A stretch of 64,000 nt of DNA from assembly GCF_004349215.1 (NCBI RefSeq), contig NZ_SMKU01000005.1, forward strand, positions 16,625-80,624, in the 5' to 3' direction. This DNA comes from Actinomadura rubrisoli. Lineage in GTDB: Bacteria; Actinomycetota; Actinomycetes; Streptosporangiales; Streptosporangiaceae. The notes under the pieces were generated by a model. It searched no databases and was not told the DNA's origin. It saw nothing but the letters and a program-made list of their open reading frames with translations. Both the position numbers and the translations under genes were made by a program. Positions 40,935 through 49,249 of the stretch are shown here, piece by piece (position 1 is the stretch's first letter; each line of letters begins with the position of its first letter).

Positions 40935-41603
40935 ATGCAGAACGTGGGCAAAGACAACGAAAGATCACCGGCGCCATCGGGTAAGCGCGCCGAACGCAAC
41001 CGGCATGCCATCGTGGCCGCGGCACGCGAGCTGTTCATCCGCGAGGGGTTCGATGCCGGCATGGACCTCATCGCCGCCGAGGCGGGCGTGTCCAAGGTGA
41101 CCGTGTACAACCACTTCGGCAGCAAGGAGGAGTTGTTCACCGAGGTCGTCGGTCAGGCCATGGGCGAGGCGCACATGACGATGGTCGAGGTCCGAACCCG
41201 CGTCGCCGCTACCACGGACGTTCGCGAGGCCCTGCTCCAAACCGCCCATGCCCTGGTGGCCGCGGCCACCGATCCGTCCAGGCTGGCGCTGCGCAACCTC
41301 GTCACCAGCGAACTGCGGCGCTTCCCCGAGCTCAGCCAGGCCTATCAGGAGCACGGCCCGGCCCGCTCCGCCGTCGCCCTGGGCGAGATGTTCGGCGATC
41401 TGTGCGAACGCGGCCGGCTGACGATCGCCGATATCGAGCTGGCCGTCATCCAGTTCTTCAGCCTGACCATCTACCCCCATCTGATCGTCGGCTCAATCGG
41501 CACCAGCCTCCGTCCGGATCTCGCCGACCGCCTGATCACTGACGGCGTCGACCTGTTCCTGCGCCAGTACCAGCCTCGTCCAGCACACCAGCCTCTGAGC
41601 TGA
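40935..41603 (+). CDS. TetR-family transcriptional regulator
   Basis: The 222-residue protein has RHAIVAAARELFIREGFDAGMDLIAAEAGVSKVTVYNHFGSKEELFTEVV, a standard TetR HTH. A TetR_C-type domain follows (LALRNLVTSELRRFPELSQAYQEHGPARSAVALGEMFGDLCERGRL), like AefR/Pseudomonas-type C-terminal domains. It is divergent from the maleylpyruvate isomerase-like gene with a symmetric 50-base region between them. Confidence 0.9.
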   Translation: MQNVGKDNERSPAPSGKRAERNRHAIVAAARELFIREGFDAGMDLIAAEAGVSKVTVYNHFGSKEELFTEVVGQAMGEAHMTMVEVRTRVAATTDVREALLQTAHALVAAATDPSRLALRNLVTSELRRFPELSQAYQEHGPARSAVALGEMFGDLCERGRLTIADIELAVIQFFSLTIYPHLIVGSIGTSLRPDLADRLITDGVDLFLRQYQPRPAHQPLS

Positions 41604-41741
41604 AACCGCGGCACCGCTGCTCGGTGGGTCAGCTGGGCGAAAAGCGGGACCAGGTGGCGCGTCCGGTCGTCGCGGCGATCCGTCGGCCGGCCTCGGTGAT
41701 GTGGACGGGAACGGCGCGTCCTCGGCCCGCTCTTGCGGGGC

Positions 41742-41770
41742 TTGCCCAAAAGAACGAACGGTCGTACTTT
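41742..41770 (+). promoter_or_regulatory. Promoter of the SGNH hydrolase, leaderless transcript
   Basis: TTGCCC (41742-41747) and TACTTT (41765-41770) are 17 bases apart. The GTG start at 41777 begins six bases after the -10 and no ribosome site is present, so transcript and protein likely start at the same base. Confidence 0.55.
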
Positions 41771-41776
41771 TACCTT

Positions 41777-42454
41777 GTGACCACCGCAGCGAACCCCCTG
41801 ACCGAAGAATCCGACCCCTTCTGCCTGTCGGCGGCGAGCGCCGCGCAGCTCCTGGACGGCGCGCCCTGGCGGCGATTCGCGACGATCGGCGACAGCCTCT
41901 CGGCGGGGATCGGGGATCCGAGCCCGGGCTACGCCACGCTGGGCTGGCCCGATCGGGTCGCGGACGTCCTACGTCGCGTCCAGCCCGATCTGGCCTATGT
42001 GAAGATCGCAGAAATCGGAGCGACGACCGCCAGGACGCTGGAAACGCAGATGGACCAGATGATCGCGTTCGGTCCCGACCTGCTCCACCTGCCGAACGGA
42101 GCGAACGATCTGTTCCGACCCGAGCCCGACTTCGACGCCATCGAACGGTCCCTGCGGAGCATGTTCAAGATCGCAGCAGGTACCGGCGCCCAGCTGACGA
42201 CATTCGCGCTGGGCAACGCGTTCGTGTTGCCGAAGTTCCAGGACTGGTGGGACAGGGTGCGCAGGCTCAACGCCATTATCCGGGAGCTGGCCCTTGAGCA
42301 TGACGCCGTGCTCGTCGACATGTGGGAGCACCCGATCAACTCCCGGCCGAACCTGCTGAGCGCGGACCGCATCCACTTCTCCGTGTCGGGCCACGCCGTG
42401 CTGGCGTCCGAGGTCGTCAAGGGACTGGCAGGCGCGCTCGGCACGACTCGCTGA
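41777..42454 (+). CDS. SGNH/GDSL hydrolase
   Basis: The 225-residue protein has the four SGNH blocks: TIGDSLSAG (Ser40), GATTAR, LPNGANDLF (block III with Asn), and SADRIHFSVSGHAVLA (Asp and His). No signal peptide is present, so it should act in the cytoplasm on an ester of unknown kind. The family often includes acetyl-esterases and lipases. The GTG start follows directly on a promoter. Confidence 0.85.
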   Translation: MTTAANPLTEESDPFCLSAASAAQLLDGAPWRRFATIGDSLSAGIGDPSPGYATLGWPDRVADVLRRVQPDLAYVKIAEIGATTARTLETQMDQMIAFGPDLLHLPNGANDLFRPEPDFDAIERSLRSMFKIAAGTGAQLTTFALGNAFVLPKFQDWWDRVRRLNAIIRELALEHDAVLVDMWEHPINSRPNLLSADRIHFSVSGHAVLASEVVKGLAGALGTTR

Positions 42455-42464
42455 GACGGCGCCC

Positions 42465-42848
42465 CTACGTCTCGTCCTCCGTCCTCGGGGAACGGACGGC
42501 GGAGAGGTAGGCGTAGATCGCGTCGCGGTTGCGGGCCAGGCATTCGATGCGCTGCTGGAGCCGCTCGGCCTCGCGGCGCAGCAGCCCGGCCGTCTCGGGG
42601 GTGAGGCAGTCGGGGTGCGGGTGAATGGCGTCGGGCTTGTCGAGGAACGGCAGGATCCTGCGGATGATCTCGGTGGTGAGGCCGGAGTCGAGCAGGCCGC
42701 GGATCTGCTGGACGCGCCAGACCGCCGGCTCGTCGTAGTCGCGATAGCCGTTGTCGGCGCGGCGCGGATGCAGGAGATCCTGCTCCTCGTAGTAGCGCAG
42801 CAGGCGGGTGGGGACGCCGGTGCGCCGCGACAGTTCACCGATCCGCAC
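42465..42848 (-). CDS. MerR-family transcriptional regulator
   Basis: The 127-residue protein reads RIGELSRRTGVPTRLLRYYEEQDLLHPRRADNGYRDYDEPAVWRVQQIRGLLDSGLTTEIIRRILPFL, a full MerR HTH and wing. The C-terminal dimer helix is LRREAERLQQRIECLARNRDAIYAYL. No metal-binding Cys is placed as in MerR proper, so it probably senses a drug or organic compound. GTG 42848 is the start. A perfect 20-base palindrome at 42884-42903 separates it from the divergent MFS gene. Confidence 0.9.
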   Translation of the reverse strand: MRIGELSRRTGVPTRLLRYYEEQDLLHPRRADNGYRDYDEPAVWRVQQIRGLLDSGLTTEIIRRILPFLDKPDAIHPHPDCLTPETAGLLRREAERLQQRIECLARNRDAIYAYLSAVRSPRTEDET

Positions 42849-42883
42849 GGCTCTCCTCAGGCAGGTGATCGGGATCACATTTG

Positions 42884-42903
42884 CCTTCACATTAATGTGA
42901 AGG
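42884..42903. promoter_or_regulatory. MerR-type operator CCTTCACATTAATGTGAAGG
   Basis: The 20-base perfect palindrome lies in the stretched spacer between a TTGCCT -35 candidate (42881-42886) and a GAGCAT -10 candidate (42907-42912) of the MFS promoter. This long spacer is how MerR activators work. The MFS ATG (42919) is six bases after the -10. Confidence 0.75.
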
Positions 42904-42918
42904 CCCGAGCATGGTCGC

Positions 42919-44115
42919 ATGCCAACCGTCCCGGCGACGAGTCCCCCGGCCGTCTCCACGACGGCGGGACTGCCGTGGCCCGGTCTCCTGGCGCTGTTCA
43001 CGGCGGCGTTCACCGCCGTGATGACCGAGTTGCTTCCGGCGGGGCTGCTGCCGCGCATGAGCGGGGCATTGGACGTGCCGGAGGCGCGGATCGGCTTCCT
43101 CGTCACCGGCTATGCGGTCGCCTCATTCCTCGCCGCGATTCCCGTCACCGCTGCGTTGCGGGGCTTTCCTCGCCGTCCAGTCCTCATTGGTGCGCTCGCC
43201 GGGTTCGCTTTCTGCAATGCGGTCACGGCGTTCTCCTCGTCCTATGCCGTGACGTTCGGAGCGCGGCTGCTGGCCGGAGTCATGGGCGGGACGATGTGGG
43301 CGATGCTCGTCGGGTACGCCGCGCGCATGGTCGTGGCCGAACGGCGCGGCCGTGCCATCGCGATCGTGCTGGCGGGCATCACGGTGGCGCTCTCCCTGGG
43401 GATCCCAGCGGGGACGGCGGTGGCCTCGGTCTTCGGCTGGCGCGCGAGCTTCGGTCTCCTGGCCGCGGTTGGGCTCGTCCTGGCGGTATGGGTGAGGTGG
43501 AAGGTTCCGAACTTCCCGGGCGAGGCGGCCGCCGAGCGCGTTCCGTTGCGTCGCATCGCGGTGCTGCCCGGCATCCTGGCCGTCCTGTCGGTGACGCTCC
43601 TCCTGCTCCTGGGACATCAGGCGATGTACACATACATGGCGCCGTTCTCGGAACGTTCCGGCTTCGGGCACACCGGTCTGGTTCTCTTCGTCTTCGGGCT
43701 TTCCACGGTTGCCGGGATATGGCTAACGGGCGTCCTCATCGACCGTTTCCTTCGGACGACCCTGGCGTGCGCCCTGATCCTGCTGACCATGTCGATGCTC
43801 GCACTGGGACTGGCGGGCGACGTCCCTGGCGTCCTCCTGGTCGCGGTGGCCGTGTGGGGAGCGGCGTTCGGCGGTGCGCCGACACTGATCCAGACCGCGC
43901 TGGTGAACGCGTCGGGCCCCGTCCACGCCGATGTCGCCACGTCCATGCAGACGACCGTCTACAACGCCGCCATCGCCGGGGGCTCCCTGATCGGCGGGCT
44001 CCTTCTGGAGGGGGCGAGCGCCGGGGCCCTGCCGTGGGCGACCCTCCCCCTGGTCACAGCCGCCCTGGCCGTCGTGGTGGTGGCGCGCCGCCACGCCTTC
44101 CCAGCCGGCAACTGA
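42919..44115 (+). CDS. MFS transporter, AraJ/DHA1 type
   Basis: The 398-residue protein has 12 helices: LPWPGLLALFTAAFTAVMTELLPAGLLPRMSGALDVPEARIGFLVTGYAVASFLAAIPVTAALRGFPRRPVLIGALAGFAFCNAVTAF. FTxxMxExLPAGLLPxMxxxLxVxxxxxGxLVTxYAxxxxLAAxP is the AraJ/NepI-like pattern of sugar or purine/drug exporters. The divergent MerR gene probably activates it. Confidence 0.9.
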   Translation: MPTVPATSPPAVSTTAGLPWPGLLALFTAAFTAVMTELLPAGLLPRMSGALDVPEARIGFLVTGYAVASFLAAIPVTAALRGFPRRPVLIGALAGFAFCNAVTAFSSSYAVTFGARLLAGVMGGTMWAMLVGYAARMVVAERRGRAIAIVLAGITVALSLGIPAGTAVASVFGWRASFGLLAAVGLVLAVWVRWKVPNFPGEAAAERVPLRRIAVLPGILAVLSVTLLLLLGHQAMYTYMAPFSERSGFGHTGLVLFVFGLSTVAGIWLTGVLIDRFLRTTLACALILLTMSMLALGLAGDVPGVLLVAVAVWGAAFGGAPTLIQTALVNASGPVHADVATSMQTTVYNAAIAGGSLIGGLLLEGASAGALPWATLPLVTAALAVVVVARRHAFPAGN

Positions 44116-44236
44116 AGCCGCGTGCGGGCGCTGCGCGTCCAGACAGATCGACGCGAGAGGCCCCGGCGAGGCGCTACCGCCCAGGCGCGGACGGCTTGCC
44201 GGTCGGCGATCTAACAGTCAGCGCACCGCCCGCCAG

Positions 44237-44551
44237 ATGGTCAACACCGCCCAGGCCGAGCATACGATGCAGGCGTATCAGCGCAACGTCGAGCCGGTCG
44301 CGCCGGTGCTGGCGGGGCTGAACCGCCGGATGGAGCTCATCGACCTGCTGGGCGCCTGCGCGGCGTTCACCGCCGCCACCGAACGGTGCATGGCCGCGCT
44401 GCACGACGACTGCTTCACCGGTGCCGAGCGCGAGGCGATCCTGGACCGCCTCAGGCGGGTGCGGGCCGCCACCGACTGGATCGAGCAGGCCGCCGAGACT
44501 GGGAACCTGACGCTGGACCAAGCCCTGGCCGCGATCCTGCGCGACCAGTGA
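44237..44551 (+). CDS. Hypothetical protein, remnant of a conjugative element
   Basis: The 104-residue frame contains plausible helical protein (EHTMQAYQRNVEPVAPVLAGLNRRMELIDLLGACAAFTAATERCMAALHDDCFTGAEREAILDRLRRVRAATDWIEQAAETGNLTLDQALAAIL). The family is not named with certainty. The frame is open upstream without a clear ribosome site, so the real gene may once have started earlier. It directly precedes a RacP-like pseudogene, so it probably comes from the same mobile element. Confidence 0.5.
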   Translation: MVNTAQAEHTMQAYQRNVEPVAPVLAGLNRRMELIDLLGACAAFTAATERCMAALHDDCFTGAEREAILDRLRRVRAATDWIEQAAETGNLTLDQALAAILRDQ

Positions 44552-44564
44552 CCGGCGGCGTGTC

Positions 44565-44970
44565 GTGCCTGGTTCCGAGGGCGGCAAGAAGCCTCGCGGA
44601 CGCCGGCCTCGCGTTCCCGCCAACGTCTGCGGCGAGCGGGTCCGGGTGACGCTGATGGAGGCCCGGCCCGCCGGACTGACCACCAAGCAGCTGATGGTCG
44701 CGACCGGCCTGAGCGAGTACTACGTCCGCAAGGGCCTTGAGTGAATCAAGGAGAAGGCGGCGCTGGAACACCTGACGCCGCTGACCTGGACGGTCAAGGA
44801 GGGCTACCGGTTCCCACCGAGGTCGCCGACTGGCCGGCCTACGAACGGCGGCAGTTCAACACCGAGCTGACCCGCATCACCCGGCTGATCACCGCGACCG
44901 TCGGACCGCACGCCAGTCTGCGACCCGACGACAAGGGCGTTCAGCTGGTGCTGGCTCAGCCGGAGAACAT
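44565..44970 (+). pseudogene. RacP-like HTH protein, broken by stop and frameshift
   Basis: GTG 44565 starts GSEGGKKPRGRRPRVPANVCGERVRVTLMEARPAGLTTKQLMVATGLSEYYVRKGLE, which ends at an in-frame TGA (44742-44744) where Trp is expected. The frame then continues IKEKAALEHLTPLTWTVKEGYRF. A frameshift near 44813 is needed to continue as EVADWPAYERRQFNTELTRITRLITATVGPH. From memory this order resembles RacP-type proteins of actinomycete conjugative elements. Its 3' end is cut by a transposase fragment. Confidence 0.6.
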
Positions 44971-45125
44971 CCATACCGCACCGCCCACCGCCGCTGATCA
45001 GCACGCGCGAACGGAGCGGACACCCCGGCGGCGAACTCCTCCAGCCGCGCCCGCACGTCTTGGGGCTCCCGGAGGGGCATCCACTCCACCTCCAAGAGCG
45101 GATCGGGGGGTACACACCCGTCCAC
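44971..45125 (-). pseudogene. IS701-family transposase, N-terminal fragment
   Basis: Reading from 45125 on the minus strand, PLREPQDVRARLEEFAAGVSAPFARADQRRWAVRY matches the conserved N-terminus of IS701-type transposases (VRxRLEEFAAxVFAPFARxDQRRWG). It stops abruptly near 44971, where the RacP-like remnant begins. Only about 50 of some 400 residues remain. Confidence 0.6.
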
Positions 45126-45931
45126 TACTCACCTCAAAAGCCCCACTAGGTCCTGGCTTGTGGTGAAACAGCGGAATGGGTCGCGCGAGTAGGACAAAGG
45201 TCATGTGGAACGAGTAGACCTGGCCGATGCCATCCGGCCCGCCGCCCGGCCGCACGCAGCTTCCAACCGAGGTCGACACCGCCGCCGGCACGTCCTCCAA
45301 CGGGCCTGTACCTCGTGCCCGGGCCCCACCAGCGCGGTTACCTCTGCCCTCATGGCCTGGCTGCTACGAGCACGGCGCCCGCTGCGGTCGTGGCGGCCAG
45401 GCCATGGTCCACGGGCCCCGGCGCTCATCGACCGGGGCGCCTTTCTCGTGTCCGTAACTGCGGGCAGCGCGGTGGCGCTGGACACCGGCTGCTGCAGCGC
45501 TCCGGTCCAACACCACCGCCAACGTGCGCAACGGGATGGAGGTCTGCTACGCCGCCCCGGAGCCGTCCGCGCCCCGCGACGGACCACCCCGTTCTCGACC
45601 CGATCAGATGGACGGCCTGGTAGCCGCACCCGCCCGCGGAGGTCTTTTCGTAAGAATGCAACACATCGATCAAGTGCGACACATCGAACGCGCATGAGCC
45701 CTTGGCTGCCCTAGCGTGCTGATGCCTACTGGAATATATGACCAACACCGATACGGGCATGGACTCGCGGCAAAGGAGGCGACCGAAACCGGTGGCCGTC
45801 CGCCCCAGACGATCCAGTGAGCGTTCCGACTTGCGCCGTGCTCTCCCGTTCGGTCCGGCCCCGCTCCATGGACGGTCGAACTCAGTTGGGTCCTAGGTTA
45901 TAGAGAAAATGATGAGTACGGAAGGAAATCG
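45126..45931. other. Gene-poor stretch
   Basis: About 800 bases with several open frames, but none with convincing protein sequence, ribosome site or known motif. It looks like decayed DNA inside the mobile-element remnant. Confidence 0.5.
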
Positions 45932-46345
45932 ATGGCTGTTACCACCAGGGACCAGTCCGGCGAGTCCCGGCGTGGGGCTGTCTCTTCGTTCGGATGGTGG
46001 GATTCCGGAAAGGTGGGAACGGGGCCGGCGTGGCGCGGTAATCAGTTAATCGCGGTCGTCCAGCGGTTTCGGGAGGCCGTCTACGTCTTGGAGTCGGAAG
46101 GGAATGGCGGTAGGGGCGCCGCGACCGGCGGAACAGTCACCTCCGAGTCCAGACCGGGTGCCCACAGGGTGATCGGCATATTGCCCCCAATTTTTCCGGA
46201 GCGGCTCGGCGATCCATCCTTCTGCGCTGTGCACGAGGCCCGGTTCCCTTATGCGGTTGGGGAGATGGCCAATGGAATTAGTGGAAGCAACCTGGTGACC
46301 GCGGTCCCACTTCGCGATCTTGGAGGGGACTGTACGCTCTTCTGA
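45932..46345 (+). pseudogene. PfaD-like enoylreductase, N-terminal fragment
   Basis: ATG 45932 has AAGGAAA upstream and opens 137 residues. FGWWDSGKVG, VVQRFREAVYVLES, RGAATGGTV, VIGILPPIFPERLGDPSFCAVHEARFPYAVGEMANGISGSNLV follow the N-terminus of PfaD/trans-AT PKS enoylreductases (nitropropane dioxygenase family). Homology breaks off right after the GEMANGI motif, and the frame ends at 46345. About three quarters of a normal 500-residue enzyme is missing, including the flavin site. No PKS or PUFA synthase is nearby. Confidence 0.6.
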
Positions 46346-46690
46346 GCACCCCGCACACCGAGTCCATGCCGCCAGCCGGGCCCGCCGCATCCTCAGCGAC
46401 TCCAGCAACGCGGCCGCTTCCGCCGAGATCACCGTCGCCGTCAGCGCTTTCCGGTCCCGCCTGCGACGACGTCTGTGATACGCCTTGGACCGGCGCGCAC
46501 CAGCCACTGCCCCTTCTGCCCGCCGACCGGCCACGGCGAACCCCCCGCAACGCAACAACATCCACACTCCGGCTACGCACCGCACACGCCCATCACCGTG
46601 ATCAAGGATTCAACAACGGTTCACAGGATGAATGGTGCGCAGGGCGAGGGCGCGGCCGCGGGGGGCCGCGCAGGTCGGCCAGCGGTCGGA
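46346..46690. other. No recognisable gene
   Basis: About 340 bases between two pseudogenes. Short open frames on both strands show no consistent protein. A minus-strand stretch (ALTATVISAEAAALLESLRMRRARLAAW) looks protein-like but could not be assigned. Confidence 0.4.
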
Positions 46691-47157
46691 CTGCCGGTGC
46701 CGGTGGGCGAGACAGCCGGCTGCGTTGGTCCCAACGGAGCGTGGCGGCGCCCGCGTCTACGACCGCGTCGACGCGTCGTTCGATATCGGCGGCGGTACGG
46801 CCTGTCATGACGAGCGGGTTCCAACCGACCTGCTCGCCATGGCGGCGTCGGGTCCGTCCGAGTTCGATGTTGACGACCCGGTCGGCCTGATCGACCAGGT
46901 ACGGGCGGATCCGCTGAGCGGCTCGTGGAAGTCGAGATAGGCCGCGCCACACCCGGCGTGGGCGATGGCCAGGAATCGGCCGACCTCTTGCCCGCCCCGG
47001 CCAGGCCGACCGCAAATGTGGACGGAGTGTCCGCGCGCGGCACTCCGACGGCCACCGGGCCATCGGCGGTATGGACCCAGGCCAACGGCATGACCTCGCC
47101 CTGTCCCGCGTACCCGGGAAGGTCCTTGGGTGGAGCTGGGATCGCCGGCAGCCGCAT
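46691..47157 (-). pseudogene. Conjugal/FtsK-like ATPase, frameshifted remnant
   Basis: From ATG 47157 the frame reads MRLPAIPAPPKDLPGYAGQGEVMPLAWVHTADGPVAVGVPRADTPSTFAVGLAGAGK, with a P-loop-like GLAGAGK. After a first shift it continues VGRFLAIAHAGCGAAYLDFHE, and after a second shift AAQRIRPYLVDQADRVVNIELGR then QVGWNPLVMTGRTAADIERRVDAVVDAGAATLRWDQ. The three pieces join into one ATPase of the TraG/FtsK-like group found in conjugative elements. Two frameshifts and loss of the C-terminus make it dead. Confidence 0.65.
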
Positions 47158-47515
47158 GGCATTGTCCGCGGAACAGTGCAGGGTTGGTGGCTTGAGCGGT
47201 CCGGCGATCTCAGTGACATGGTCGCCGCGAGTTTCTCCAAGGACGCCAGGGCGAGCCCGCGCCGTGGCGCGTCAACGCGGCGACTGTTCCGTTCAGCGGA
47301 ATAGGTCTTTCCCCCGTCACGTTCGCGTCTCATCCTGAACGTAGGTAATCGATATTCGGTTAATCATGCCGGACGGTCCCGGAGGAAGCAGGTTTCGCCC
47401 AGCCCAGCTTTCACCGGCCATGGGGAGGCATGTCGACCTGGACCTTTACCCCTGCCGGACTAGCGCATCGCCAGCATACAAAGGCGGGCATCAGGGTTCA
47501 GGAATTCGCGAGGGC
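47158..47515. other. No recognisable gene
   Basis: The stretch contains a moderately AT-rich patch (47335-47375) that could hold a promoter, but nothing can be supported as coding. Confidence 0.4.
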
Positions 47516-47516
47516 T

Positions 47517-47600
47517 ATGACTGAGGACTTCGTGCGGGGTCATACTGGCCATCCAGACAACCGCCCTGATTGGGCGATTGCCGGATTCGATAAGCCGTAA
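47517..47600 (+). CDS. Possible small protein, 27 residues
   Basis: ATG 47517 to TAA 47600 encodes a peptide beginning MTEDFVRGHTGHPDNRPDW. Codon use is less GC-biased than in surrounding genes. It may be a remnant of a longer gene together with the next frame. Low confidence. Confidence 0.25.
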   Translation: MTEDFVRGHTGHPDNRPDWAIAGFDKP

Positions 47601-47615
47601 CGGAAGGACGCGTTA

Positions 47616-47765
47616 TTGAAGATTGCCGAAACCCGTGTTCGCTACGTGGGCAGGCTATCGCGGATCGGTGTGGTCCCGGCAAAGAGATCCACGCCACCCG
47701 AAAATGCGCCGGGCGTCTGGGTCGATGCCGCTGAGATGACGAAACAGTACGGACGAGGGCTCTAA
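47616..47765 (+). CDS. Possible small protein, 49 residues, upstream of the secreted repeat protein
   Basis: TTG 47616 with GGAAGGA eight bases upstream opens a frame reading KIAETRVRYVGRLSRIGVVP and ending WVDAAEMTKQYGRGL. It ends 11 bases before the next gene, so the two may be co-transcribed. The family is not recognised and a non-ATG start is needed. Confidence 0.35.
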   Translation: MKIAETRVRYVGRLSRIGVVPAKRSTPPENAPGVWVDAAEMTKQYGRGL

Positions 47766-47776
47766 GGGGGAGCTTT

Positions 47777-48817
47777 ATGTTGTTCATGAGTCGCCGGGTG
47801 ACCGGCTCTCGGTGGGTTCGGTCGGTAGGTGGCCTGATGGGCGTGATCGCCGTCGGGCTTACCACTTGTCTTGCCGGGGGTGGTGCCGCCTCCGCTGCAC
47901 CCATTCCGCGGCCGGCTTCGGCGCAGTCGCCAGCGAGCACGCCGAACCCGCAGCGGCAAGCCACCGAGGCCGCCGGCGCCAAGGAGATCGGCACTGTAAA
48001 GGTCAACAGCCGACCGTCGACACAGCCCGGCAAGTCGGTCACCAAGACGCCACCTCAGAGAGAGAAGACCGCGAAACAAAACGCAGCCGCCACCTCGCGG
48101 AATATGCAAACATACGGCCCGATCACTGTACCAAAAGGCAAAATATGGTGGGCCTATATTAAATGTGGAGGAGGTGTCGCCGGTGGAGGTGAGCTCAACA
48201 GCAGCGGCTCCGGAGCGGTAGAGCTTCTTGAAAGCCGTGCGCTGGACGACGGGTCAGGATGGCAAGTATCCGTCGGCAACTTCGGCAACACCGACGCGAC
48301 CTTTACGACCTACGCCGTGTGCGTCGGCGGTCTGAGCGACTACAACCTGGCCACAGCCAAAGCCAGTGTCGGCGGCCAAGCCGGTCAGAACGTCCGCGCA
48401 GAATGCACCAGAGGGAAGGTCATCGGTGGCGGCTCACCGATGGACATCGGCGATGGCGGCCGCACGTCGATCAGTCTTCTTCTTCCAATCATACCGATCG
48501 ACGACTTTGTGAGCTACCGCGAAAACTTCAGCGGCGATCAGGTGAGCATCCACTCGCAGGCGGTATGCGCCAACGGCGTCTACACTCAGTTCAGGCAATC
48601 TCAGAACGTGCTCGTACCCGATGGAACAGCAGCGAGCGCATATGTAGCCTGCCCGTCTGAGTACATCGCCATTAGCGGTGGTGGAGGTTTTTACAGTCGA
48701 GGGGTAATAACCGATTCATATCCCGATGGCGAGGGGTGGAGAATATACGCCAAAAACGTCAGTGGCTTCGGCGGAGCTCGCTCCATGGACGCACAGGTCG
48801 TGTGTGTGCCCCGATGA
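47777..48817 (+). CDS. Secreted protein with three related Cys/Gly-rich repeats
   Basis: The 346-residue protein has a signal peptide (basic start, hydrophobic core MGVIAVGLTTCLAGGGAASA, cleavage after residue 40) and an Ala/Pro/Thr linker to about 110. Three domain-like repeats follow. The first and last share C-x-GGG, then LDDGSGW or PDGEGW, V-x-N-F/V-G and a closing AVCV or VVCV. The middle one has CTRGKVIGGGSPMD and SQAVCANG. The paired Cys suggest disulfides outside the cell. Function is unknown; it may be a surface or adhesin-like protein. AGGGGGAG precedes ATG 47777. Tandem hairpins follow it. Confidence 0.75.
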   Translation: MLFMSRRVTGSRWVRSVGGLMGVIAVGLTTCLAGGGAASAAPIPRPASAQSPASTPNPQRQATEAAGAKEIGTVKVNSRPSTQPGKSVTKTPPQREKTAKQNAAATSRNMQTYGPITVPKGKIWWAYIKCGGGVAGGGELNSSGSGAVELLESRALDDGSGWQVSVGNFGNTDATFTTYAVCVGGLSDYNLATAKASVGGQAGQNVRAECTRGKVIGGGSPMDIGDGGRTSISLLLPIIPIDDFVSYRENFSGDQVSIHSQAVCANGVYTQFRQSQNVLVPDGTAASAYVACPSEYIAISGGGGFYSRGVITDSYPDGEGWRIYAKNVSGFGGARSMDAQVVCVPR

Positions 48818-48822
48818 TATGC

Positions 48823-48847
48823 GGTGCCTAGCGGATTACTAGGCACC
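48823..48847 (+). terminator. Hairpin after the secreted protein gene
   Basis: GGTGCCTAG (48823-48831) pairs perfectly with CTAGGCACC (48839-48847) around a 7-base loop, six bases after the stop codon. It is followed at once by a second hairpin. Confidence 0.6.
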
Positions 48848-48860
48848 AGTCGTTCGCGCG

Positions 48861-48891
48861 CCCGGCCGGGCCCTTCCAGGGCCCAGCCGGG
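48861..48891 (+). terminator. Second, GC-rich hairpin in tandem
   Basis: Arms 48861-48873 and 48879-48891 (CCCGGCCGGGCCC against GGGCCCAGCCGGG) form a 13-bp stem with one mismatch and a 5-base loop. Together with the previous hairpin it makes a double terminator. Confidence 0.6.
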
Positions 48892-49249
48892 CCAGCGCGT
48901 TTCACCGGATAGGCTACTCACTGAGGCGGTATTGGACCACGAGGTAGTCCGACCGACTTGGTGGTGTGCCACCAAACTTTTCCCGTCTACGACATCTTCC
49001 ACGCATCAGGCAACACCTCGAAAGCGGTACGGGCCGTCCGCCGAGATTCTCGAATCCCTCACACGATTTTGCCGACGAATTTCAGGCGCATGACACTAGC
49101 CGATGCCCCCGTCTGCACCCCAGGTCCTCGGCGACAACGACAGCGACGGCCGGACTCTGGCCAGAGTCCGGCCGCGTGAAGCGGAAGCGGCCCGAAGCGT
49201 GAAGCACAAACGGTTCAGAGCGCCACACAGCCCGGGGATCATCTCGCAC
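48892..49249. other. Non-coding stretch with a 26-base perfect palindrome
   Basis: No gene is seen. The stretch is less GC-rich around 48960-49080, which suggests imported or decayed DNA. A perfect palindrome lies at 49148-49173. Confidence 0.4.
49148..49173 (-). terminator. Perfect 26-base palindrome, probable terminator of NmrA gene
   Basis: Each 13-base arm reads GGCCGGACTCTGG and its complement, with no spacer. It lies about 77 bases beyond the stop of the minus-strand NmrA/MFS operon and may stop transcripts from either side. Confidence 0.5.

Noticed and set aside
45205..45714. Several overlapping open frames in 45200-45720
   Set aside because: No ribosome sites, no conserved motifs, arginine-rich shadows on both strands.
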